This document shows, in pieces, positions 1 through 6,818 of a DNA stretch of 33,825 bases. This DNA comes from Undibacterium sp. Its GTDB lineage: Bacteria > Pseudomonadota > Gammaproteobacteria > Burkholderiales > Burkholderiaceae_D. Position 1 is the first letter of the stretch. Each line of letters opens with the position of its first letter. The DNA lies in NCBI RefSeq assembly GCF_030651495.1, contig NZ_JAUSFI010000156.1, positions 1 to 33,825 on the forward strand. The letters run 5' to 3'. The notes under the pieces are model-generated. The model was not told the DNA's origin, made no database searches, and saw nothing but the letters and a program-made list of their open reading frames with translations. The position numbers and the translations under genes were made by a program.

Positions 1-1
1 T

Positions 2-1759
2 GAAGATATTTATGAGCTTACTTATATCCGTAAGGACGGCAGCCGTTTCCCGGCTATCGTGTCGGTTACCGCACTACGCGATGCGCAAGAAAATATCATT
101 GGCTATTTGTTGATCGGTACCGACAACACGGCGCGCAAGCAAGTTGAAGCCGAACAGGCAATACTCGATCAGCTTTTGCGTGATCAGCAGTTCTACACGC
201 GCTCGCTGATCGAATCGAATATTGACGCCATTATGACGACCGACTCCGTCGGCATTATTAGCGATGTCAATCAGGAAATGGAAGTGCTGACTGGTTGCAC
301 TCGGGATGAGTTGATCGGTGCGCCATTTAAAAATTATTTTACCGACCCGGATCTTGCCGAGGCCGGTATCAAGCGTGTATTGCGCGAAGGCAAGATAACT
401 AACTACGAATTAACCGCGCAAGCAAAAAATGGTAAGCAAACAGTCGTGTCATACAACGCGACTACTTTCCATGACAGCAGTCACAGGTTAATGGGTGTAT
501 TCGCATCCGCGCGTGATATTACGCACCGCAAGGATTTTGAGTTATTGATGGAACAAAATAACCGTGAACTGACTATTGCGACGGAGATTGCGGATAAAGC
601 CAATTTAGCAAAATCTGAATTTTTGTCCAGCATGAGTCATGAATTGCGCACTCCACTCAATGCGGTGCTTGGTTTTGCTCAATTGATGGAATCCGATACG
701 CCACCACCATCTGCATCGCAAAAAATGGCGATAGATCAGATTTTGCAAGCAGGTTGGTATTTGCTGCGTTTAATTAATGAGATTCTTGATTTGACGATGA
801 TCGAATCGGGCAAAGTGACACTGTCGCAAGAGGCGATGTCGTTTTCTGAAGTGCTGCAAGATTGTGAAGCGATGATAGCGCCACAGGCAAAAAAACGTGG
901 CATTCAGATGACGTTTCCTCATTTTGATACTCTTTTTTATATCCATGCCGATCGTATCAGAGTCAAGCAAGCGATGATTAATTTGTTGTCGAATGCCATT
1001 AAATATAACCGTCATGGTGGAACGGTGATTGTCAGTTGTGTCATGAGTGCGGAAAATCGGGTGCGTGTCAGCGTGGCCGATAGCGGCAATGGTCTGTCGC
1101 CACAACAATTGAAGCAGCTATTCCAACCATTTAATCGTCTAGGTCAAGAGAGTAGTGTTGAAGAGGGGACTGGTATCGGTCTGGTCGTGACTAAACAACT
1201 GGTCGAATTGATGGGCGGCATTATTGGAGTTGAGAGCAAAATTGGTGTTGGCAGTGTGTTTTGGATTGAATTGGAGGCGACGAGCGAACCAGTATTGCAC
1301 TTGGTTAACAACGCTGAGAGTGACTCGGATAGCGCTGATAGTGTGGCGGAACAGATGCCGCGCGCTCAGCGTACTTTATTGTATGTCGAAGACAATCCGG
1401 CAAATTTAGCCTTAGTAGAGCAATTAATCGCTCGACGCAGTGATTTAAAACTCTTGTCGGCCATTGATGGACATCTCGGTATACAGATGGCACGTACCTA
1501 TCAACCTGACGTGATTTTGATGGATATTAATTTGCCGGGTATCAGTGGTTTTGGTGCCTTGAAAATTTTAAGCGAAGATGCGGCGACTGCCCACATTCCT
1601 GTAATGGCATTGTCGGCGAATGCCATGCAGCGTGATATCGAGAAGGGGATAGAGGCTGGATTTTTCCGCTATTTAACCAAGCCGATTAATGTCGTCGAAT
1701 TTATGGTGGCGCTTGATATGGCCTTAGAGCATGCCGCCGAACTACGTTTGGTCAATTGA
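2..1759 (+). CDS. Hybrid sensor histidine kinase, 5' end outside the window
   Basis: The frame is open from base 2 (EDIYELTYIRKDGSRF...), so the GTG at 59 is internal and the true start lies off the left edge. Counting from that GTG, the visible protein holds the end of one PAS domain (to about residue 28), a second PAS domain (about 48-160), HisKA with the phosphoacceptor His 194 in SHELRTP, an HATPase domain with N box (N308/N312), G1 box DSGNG at 341-345 and G2 box GTGIGL at 370-375, and a C-terminal receiver with phosphoacceptor Asp 489 (LMDINLPG). All catalytic motifs are intact. It should autophosphorylate on His and pass phosphate to its own receiver. I see no transmembrane segment in the visible part. 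It heads a same-strand run of signalling genes. The ligand sensed by the PAS domains is unknown. Confidence 0.93.
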   Translation, partial: EDIYELTYIRKDGSRFPAIVSVTALRDAQENIIGYLLIGTDNTARKQVEAEQAILDQLLRDQQFYTRSLIESNIDAIMTTDSVGIISDVNQEMEVLTGCTRDELIGAPFKNYFTDPDLAEAGIKRVLREGKITNYELTAQAKNGKQTVVSYNATTFHDSSHRLMGVFASARDITHRKDFELLMEQNNRELTIATEIADKANLAKSEFLSSMSHELRTPLNAVLGFAQLMESDTPPPSASQKMAIDQILQAGWYLLRLINEILDLTMIESGKVTLSQEAMSFSEVLQDCEAMIAPQAKKRGIQMTFPHFDTLFYIHADRIRVKQAMINLLSNAIKYNRHGGTVIVSCVMSAENRVRVSVADSGNGLSPQQLKQLFQPFNRLGQESSVEEGTGIGLVVTKQLVELMGGIIGVESKIGVGSVFWIELEATSEPVLHLVNNAESDSDSADSVAEQMPRAQRTLLYVEDNPANLALVEQLIARRSDLKLLSAIDGHLGIQMARTYQPDVILMDINLPGISGFGALKILSEDAATAHIPVMALSANAMQRDIEKGIEAGFFRYLTKPINVVEFMVALDMALEHAAELRLVN

Positions 1760-1839
1760 TATGAATGCCGTCAAAAACTAGCTTGGGCCAAAGAGTTACC
1801 AACCCAATCTATGAAGTATGATTTTTTTGAAAGAATGTA

Positions 1840-3015
1840 ATGCTTGAAGTCGCCGAAATTTTAAACGCAAATATTTTGATCGTAGATGATCAAAAAGCGA
1901 ATGTCATGTTGCTCGAACAAATGCTGCGTAATGCAGGCTACCAACGAGTGACATCGACGATGGATCCGCACCAGGTTTGCTCTTTGTACTCGGCGCATCG
2001 CTATGACTTGATTTTGCTCGATTTGCAAATGCCTGAAATGGATGGCTTCCAAGTCATGGAATGTTTAAAAGAAATCGAACCAGGCGGTTATTTACCCGTA
2101 CTGGTCATTACCGCACAACCGAGCCATAAGTTGCGCGCCTTGCAAGCCGGTGCCAAAGACTTCGTCAGTAAGCCATTTGATTTAATCGAAGTGCAAACGC
2201 GTATCCATAACATGCTTGAAGTGCGCTTGTTATATCAAAAACTGGATAATTACAACAAGGTGTTAGAGCAGACGGTACAAGAACGCACTGCAGAGTTACG
2301 CGAGAGCGAAGCGCGCTTTAAGAGTTTTACCGAACTATCCTCAGATTGGTACTGGGAGCAAGATTCACAGGGTAATTTTACCAAAGTCTCTGGCCCGGTC
2401 TTTGAAATGCTGGGGATAGAAGTAGACGATGTGATGGGCGTGCCCAAAGCGGCGGCTGTCGGACGTTGGAATGTGGCCGAGCGTGAGCTGCTACATGCCA
2501 ATATTGCAGATCGACGACCTTTTCTTGATTTTGTTTATAGTCGCAGCAATACGGATGGGTCTACCCAATATCTGCAAGTGAGCGGTGAGCCTATGTTTGA
2601 TTCTTCCAGCCGTTTTACTGGCTACCGTGGCATAGGCATGGAACTGACTGACCGTCGGCGTCCAGATATAGAACAAATGCGTTTTCGCAATGCTATGGGA
2701 GTGATTGATCAGGGGGTGTGTTTGATTGATCGCGTCACCATGCGTCTGATTGATGCAAATGAGACTCTGTGTCGTATGTTAGGTTATACCCGGGTCGATC
2801 TGTTAGCGTTAGATCTAGCCAAGTTAGGGTTGGGGCGTGATGAAGAGGTAGTCGCGCGTTTTGATGTGCTGACGGCGGGCAAGCTAAGTGATAAGCAAAT
2901 AACACAATTGCATCGCAAAGATGGCTCGATTTTGGCTGTCACAATCAACTGGCGGGCATTGCGGGAAGCCGATAGCTGGATCATGGTTGGCACTATTAGT
3001 GCGGATGAATGCTAA
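1840..3015 (+). CDS. Response regulator: REC-coiled coil-PAS-PAS, no output domain
   Basis: This 391-residue protein has a receiver domain at about 12-125 with the acidic pair D16-D17, phosphoacceptor Asp 61 (LLDLQMPEMDG) and conserved Lys 111 (SKPFD). A coiled-coil linker follows at about 130-160 (LEQTVQERTAELRESEARF), then a PAS domain at about 160-275 and a second PAS-like segment at about 280-385. Relatives often continue into GGDEF, EAL or kinase domains, but here the frame stops cleanly just after the second PAS, and I see no GGDEF signature in any frame of the 190 bases that follow. It may act by protein contact. It sits 80 bases after one hybrid kinase and 188 bases before another, so either could be its phosphodonor. 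No strong ribosome-binding site precedes the ATG. Confidence 0.88.
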   Translation: MLEVAEILNANILIVDDQKANVMLLEQMLRNAGYQRVTSTMDPHQVCSLYSAHRYDLILLDLQMPEMDGFQVMECLKEIEPGGYLPVLVITAQPSHKLRALQAGAKDFVSKPFDLIEVQTRIHNMLEVRLLYQKLDNYNKVLEQTVQERTAELRESEARFKSFTELSSDWYWEQDSQGNFTKVSGPVFEMLGIEVDDVMGVPKAAAVGRWNVAERELLHANIADRRPFLDFVYSRSNTDGSTQYLQVSGEPMFDSSSRFTGYRGIGMELTDRRRPDIEQMRFRNAMGVIDQGVCLIDRVTMRLIDANETLCRMLGYTRVDLLALDLAKLGLGRDEEVVARFDVLTAGKLSDKQITQLHRKDGSILAVTINWRALREADSWIMVGTISADEC

Positions 3016-3203
3016 TCGGTCCCCGCATCTGCTAACCAGATATGGGATAAATCAGTTTTTTTATGGTATGTTGATCAGCCGTCAAAATACTTCAATAAAT
3101 GGCTAGATCTAGAATTCATAGTCATTTTTAAACAAAACATAGGGGCTTCTCTTCTGCCGTTTGACAGAATCAAGCAAATCTAATAGGCCGCTCGATTCTT
3201 TTC

Positions 3204-4628
3204 ATGATTAATCAAAATAAAACCAAGGCTGTAGAGCCGTCACCTGCATTAACCAAATCCCCTGTTAAAAGTGATGGCGCGATGTTAGCGCATCATTTTC
3301 AAGAAACGGAGCAACTTCGACATCGAATCGCTGATCTTGTGGGTCAAGTAGAGGCGCAGGTAGAGGCGCTTAGTGATGCGACAAAAAATAAAGATGTGCT
3401 GGAAGACCTGGTGTTGCAGCTACGAGAAGCAAATCAGCACTTAGTGATAGCGACAGTTGGGGCGCAGGGCATGCAGGCTACTGCTGAAGCCGCCAAACAA
3501 AGGCAAGAAGAGTTTTTGTCTATGCTCGCCCACGAACTACGCAACCCGCTGGCACCCATAGCCATGGCCGCAGAATTGCTCAGTAAAATTACGTCGGCGC
3601 ATCCACAACTGCCAAAGTTACACGGAATCATTTGTCGTCAGGTAAGCCATATGACGCATTTGGTCGATGATCTATTGGATGCCTCGCGCATTAGTAGCGG
3701 CAAGATTGCACTTAAAAAACGTGCGCTGCGGCTGTCGGACATTATTGAAAGCGCGATCGAAACCAGTCAGCCTTTCATTGATAAACGTCACCAACAGTTA
3801 ATGATTGATCTGCCTGTGCATCCTATTGTCATCAATGGTGATCTGGTCAGACTGGCGCAAGTGTTTTCAAATTTACTCATTAATGCCGCTAAATTTTCGC
3901 CCGAATTTGAAACTATTACTGTATCAGCCCGTAAACATACAAATTTGCATACAAATTTGCATACAAATTTGTATGCAAATACGGTTACGGTATCGGTAAA
4001 GGATAACGGCATGGGTATTGCACCAGACATTCAGCCCATTATTTTTGATCTGTTTGCACAAGGATTTCGATCCCTGGACCGGTCACAGGGTGGACTAGGT
4101 ATTGGGCTCTCGCTAGTGCGTACCATTTTGGACATGCATGGCGGTAGCGTCAAAGTGACGAGCAAAGGGGTCGGTTTCGGCAGTGAATTTACCGTGCAAC
4201 TACCGATTCCTGCTGAGCCACAACGGCATGATGGTTATCCCACATCCAAATTAATGCCGACGCGCTCTTGCCGAATTTTGTTGATCGAAGACAATGCTGA
4301 TACAAATGAAACATTAAGTGACTTGCTGGCATTGGAAGGACATATAATATCGTCTGCACTTGACGGGACCACTGGACTCGCGATGGCTAAAGAAAATACC
4401 TATGATGTCATTGTTTGTGATATTGGTTTACCCGGTATGGACGGCTACGAGGTCGCGAAACAATTGGGTTTGCAATCATTGATGCCTTTGCCTATTTTGA
4501 TTGCTTTCACTGGTTACAATCAGTTAGAAAACCGAACCCGGGCCATAGAAATGGGTTTTGATCATTATTTGGTAAAGCCTGTCTCTATTGATATTTTTTT
4601 GAATCTTATTTCATCTTGTTTTCCTTAA
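3204..4628 (+). CDS. Soluble hybrid histidine kinase (coiled coil-HisKA-HATPase-REC)
   Basis: The 474-residue protein starts with a charged coiled coil (about 30-100) in place of a PAS, GAF or membrane sensor. HisKA follows with His 110 in MLAHELRNPLAP, then an HATPase domain with N box SNLLINAAKFS, G1 box DNGMGI and G2 box GGLGIGLSLV, then a C-terminal receiver with Asp 406 (VCDIGLPGMDGYE) and Lys 458 (VKPVS). The absence of a sensor domain suggests it takes input from a partner protein, perhaps the REC-PAS-PAS protein upstream or the KaiC-like protein downstream; that is inference. Between N box and G1 box it carries an odd H-T-N-L repeat at residues 245-259, encoded by a 12-bp tandem repeat. 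No clear Shine-Dalgarno precedes the ATG; the start was taken as the first ATG of the frame. Confidence 0.9.
   Translation: MINQNKTKAVEPSPALTKSPVKSDGAMLAHHFQETEQLRHRIADLVGQVEAQVEALSDATKNKDVLEDLVLQLREANQHLVIATVGAQGMQATAEAAKQRQEEFLSMLAHELRNPLAPIAMAAELLSKITSAHPQLPKLHGIICRQVSHMTHLVDDLLDASRISSGKIALKKRALRLSDIIESAIETSQPFIDKRHQQLMIDLPVHPIVINGDLVRLAQVFSNLLINAAKFSPEFETITVSARKHTNLHTNLHTNLYANTVTVSVKDNGMGIAPDIQPIIFDLFAQGFRSLDRSQGGLGIGLSLVRTILDMHGGSVKVTSKGVGFGSEFTVQLPIPAEPQRHDGYPTSKLMPTRSCRILLIEDNADTNETLSDLLALEGHIISSALDGTTGLAMAKENTYDVIVCDIGLPGMDGYEVAKQLGLQSLMPLPILIAFTGYNQLENRTRAIEMGFDHYLVKPVSIDIFLNLISSCFP
3936..3980 (+). repeat. 12-bp tandem repeat ending in a 26-bp perfect palindrome, inside the hybrid kinase gene
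   Basis: Three exact copies of the unit catacaaatttg lie at 3936-3947, 3948-3959 and 3960-3971, followed by a decayed partial copy (tatgcaaat). They encode HTNL-HTNL-HTNL-YAN in frame. The right end, 3955-3980, is a perfect 26-bp inverted repeat: arms 3955-3967 and 3968-3980, left arm atttgcatacaaa. Because the unit is a multiple of three, changes in copy number would keep the reading frame. Confidence 0.9.
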
Positions 4629-4749
4629 TAATGATTTGTTTGCTCAATTGGCTCAAATTCAATCAAGTCTTCATATTGATAATTGCACCATCCTAATGAA
4701 AAAATTGAACCTTCATTGTTATCGTCGCATTATGATAAAAAAATAATTT

Positions 4750-5166
4750 ATGGCAACACTCAAAGAGCAACGACATCAAACAATAAAAAATGCCATTCTG
4801 CGACGGCCAGAGGCCGTTGTTGATGTGAGCATTCATTTGTGGCAGCGTTTGGCTGTTGAACTCATCTCCATTATTGGTGCAGACGGCTTTGACTCGCTTT
4901 TTGCAAGAAGTGCTCATCTTAATGGCGTTGCTTTTCCATGGTTGCTGCTTTCGCATTCGTCGCAGCAATCACATGCCCGTTTCACCGGCTTAAAAATCAG
5001 TCTTGAAAGCAGAGAGAGCAATGAAGCCATTGTCGCAAGCACTGCTTTGCTTATTACTTTCATCGACATATTGGCCTTGTTAATCGGCGAACTCTTAACA
5101 ACCCGCATTTTACGTTCTGCCTGGGGTGATGACACTTTGGATATAGCGGTAAAGGAAATTCAATAA
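4750..5166 (+). CDS. Unrecognised 138-residue protein translationally coupled to a KaiC-like ATPase
   Basis: I do not recognise a family. The protein is probably mostly helical. It has a basic, polar N-terminus (residues 1-20), a central stretch with aromatics (HLWQRLAVELISIIG), and a hydrophobic C-terminal helix at about 94-116 (IVASTALLITFIDILALLIGEL) that could be membrane-associated or a packing helix. It is not KaiB: length and composition do not fit the roughly 100-residue thioredoxin-like KaiB fold. Its stop codon overlaps the start of the KaiC-like gene (TAATG, one base shared), so the two are almost certainly co-expressed and may interact. No Shine-Dalgarno is visible; a TATGAT at 4731-4736 could be a -10 box giving a very short leader. 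Confidence 0.75.
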   Translation: MATLKEQRHQTIKNAILRRPEAVVDVSIHLWQRLAVELISIIGADGFDSLFARSAHLNGVAFPWLLLSHSSQQSHARFTGLKISLESRESNEAIVASTALLITFIDILALLIGELLTTRILRSAWGDDTLDIAVKEIQ

Positions 5167-6614
5167 TGAGTAACAAAGTCACCATACGTCGCCTTGCAAC
5201 AGGTGTGCCTGGTTTGGATGATCTGTTGGGTGGAGGCCTTCCGGAATTTTCATTTAACTTGCTGGCTGGCACGCCAGGAAGCGGTAAAACCACGCTGGCG
5301 CATCAAATTATGTTTTCCTTGGCTACGCCAGACCACCGGGCGCTGTTCTTTACCGTATTGGGCGAGTCCCCATTGAAGATGTTGCGCTATCAGCAGCAAT
5401 TTCCCTTCTTTGATATTAATAAAATCAACCAGTCGATTAAATTTGTGAATCTCGCTGCCGATCTGCTGGATGGCGATTTTGATCGTGTATTGGCGCGCAT
5501 TGCTGAAGAAGTGCAAAGTTATTCGCCTAGCCTGGTATTCGTTGATTCATTTCGGTCAGTTGCACAGTCGGCGAAAGCGAGCGACCCTAGCGTATCTGGT
5601 CTGGCGCATTTTGTGCAGCGACTGGGCATGCAAATGACCAGTTGGCAGGCGACGACCTTTTTGATCGGTGAGTATTTGGCCCCCGAAGCCGAATCCAGCC
5701 CCGTGTTTACGGTAGCCGACGGCATCATCTGGATGTCGCAGCTGGTACATCGAGATGCGATGGTGCGCAAGATACAAGTCGTTAAAATGCGTGGTCAGGC
5801 ACAAAGCCCTGGCGTGCATACCTTCCGTATTAATAATAGCGGTGTTGAGGTATTCCCGCGTGCCGTGGTTAAGCCCAATACAACTGGCAATGTACAGATC
5901 GCAGAGAATGTCCGTCTTTCTGTGGGCGTACCTGTACTCGACGAAATGATGGGCGGCGGTTTACCTGCTGGGTATTCCCTGCTAGTGGTTGGACCCTCCG
6001 GCTCGGGCAAAACCGTTTTAGCAACACAATTTTTAGCGGAGGGTGCGCGTCTCGGCGAGCGTGGCGTGATCGCCGCATTTGAAAAAAGTCCGAACCAATT
6101 GCTTAGTCATCAGCTGAATAAATTAGTGAAAAACGGCTCGGTCGGTGTCATCAACACGCGGACGCTGGATGTGTCGATCGATGAAGTGTTGCATGATTTA
6201 GTCGAGATGATTACGCAGATGAAGGCAAAGCGTGTGGTGATCGATTCTTTATCTGGCTTTGAGCTTGCTTTGGCAGCGGTATTTCGCGAAGATTTTCGTG
6301 AAGCCCTGTACCGCATGGTTGCGGTCTTGACTGGCATGGGTGTGACGGTCTTAATGACCGCTGAATTAGAAGACCAATACACCTTTTTGCGCTTTAGTTC
6401 GTACGGCAACGCATTTTTGGCAGACGCTATTGTGATGCAACGTTATGTCGAGCTTGAAGGGCAATTTAAGCGCGTGATCTCAGTCGTCAAAGTGCGCAGC
6501 AGTGCTCACAGTAAAGATATCCGCTTTTTTGATATCGAGCAGGATTGCATCACTATCGGTGACGCATTAAGTAACTATCATGGCATTTTGTCGGGTCAAC
6601 CCACTAACAGTTAG
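5166..6614 (+). CDS. KaiC-like double-RecA-domain ATPase
   Basis: The 482-residue protein has two tandem KaiC/RecA domains. In the first, Walker A is GTPGSGKTT (35-43) and Walker B ends at Asp 127 (LVFVDSF). In the second, Walker A is GPSGSGKT (276-283) and Walker B ends at Asp 360 (RVVIDSLSG). The segment KVRSSAHSKDIRFF (442-455) matches the KaiC C-terminal KMRGS..K.IR region. It probably forms ATP-driven hexamers. Aligned by eye with remembered cyanobacterial KaiC, the adjacent catalytic Glu pair is reduced to G-E (66-67) in the first domain and E-K (306-307) in the second, and the autophosphorylated Ser431/Thr432 correspond to Ala 416/Phe 417. A clock role is therefore doubtful; a signalling switch fed by the nearby kinases is more likely. 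The start is fixed by the TAATG overlap with the preceding gene. There is no kaiA or kaiB in the window. Confidence 0.9.
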   Translation: MSNKVTIRRLATGVPGLDDLLGGGLPEFSFNLLAGTPGSGKTTLAHQIMFSLATPDHRALFFTVLGESPLKMLRYQQQFPFFDINKINQSIKFVNLAADLLDGDFDRVLARIAEEVQSYSPSLVFVDSFRSVAQSAKASDPSVSGLAHFVQRLGMQMTSWQATTFLIGEYLAPEAESSPVFTVADGIIWMSQLVHRDAMVRKIQVVKMRGQAQSPGVHTFRINNSGVEVFPRAVVKPNTTGNVQIAENVRLSVGVPVLDEMMGGGLPAGYSLLVVGPSGSGKTVLATQFLAEGARLGERGVIAAFEKSPNQLLSHQLNKLVKNGSVGVINTRTLDVSIDEVLHDLVEMITQMKAKRVVIDSLSGFELALAAVFREDFREALYRMVAVLTGMGVTVLMTAELEDQYTFLRFSSYGNAFLADAIVMQRYVELEGQFKRVISVVKVRSSAHSKDIRFFDIEQDCITIGDALSNYHGILSGQPTNS

Positions 6615-6660
6615 TCGTTGACTAAGTTGCTGAAATAAATTCCACTAGTGCCACGCCCGT

Positions 6661-6721
6661 CACGCAATGGCCATGCGGTTCTTCAGCCCATCGCCTCTGT
6701 AACCCGCATGGGTATTGCGTG
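6661..6721. repeat. Imperfect 18-bp inverted repeat between convergent genes
   Basis: Arms at 6661-6678 (cacgcaatggccatgcgg) and 6704-6721 (ccgcatgggtattgcgtg) pair at 16 of 18 positions around a 25-base loop. It lies between the convergent stops of the KaiC-like and glucan synthase genes. No T run flanks it, so it may be a degraded repeat element or a structured 3' end rather than a classic terminator. Confidence 0.6.
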
Positions 6722-6740
6722 GTGAGGCAGCATGTTTTTA

Positions 6741-6778
6741 ATCGGCATTCTTTCTGCGAAGGCAAGAAGAATGCCGAT
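6741..6778. terminator. Perfect 12-bp stem-loop, possible bidirectional transcription end
   Basis: Arms atcggcattctt (6741-6752) and aagaatgccgat (6767-6778) are perfectly complementary around a 14-base loop. The position between two convergent stop codons favours a shared transcription end, but neither side has a convincing T run, so intrinsic termination is uncertain. Confidence 0.45.
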
Positions 6779-6818
6779 AGTTCGTCTGAAATAGAAAACA
6801 TCGGGGACAGGAAATGAA

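Noticed and set aside
3281..3295. gatgttagcgcatc, a further match to the core of the recurrent hairpin motif
   Set aside because: It lies inside the hybrid kinase coding sequence, lacks the GT...AC outer stem and the AGAC-type flank, and is explained by the encoded protein.
3788..4030. - strand open frame with K-F-V-C repeats
   Set aside because: The repeat is just the reverse reading of the 12-bp tandem repeat in the hybrid kinase gene.
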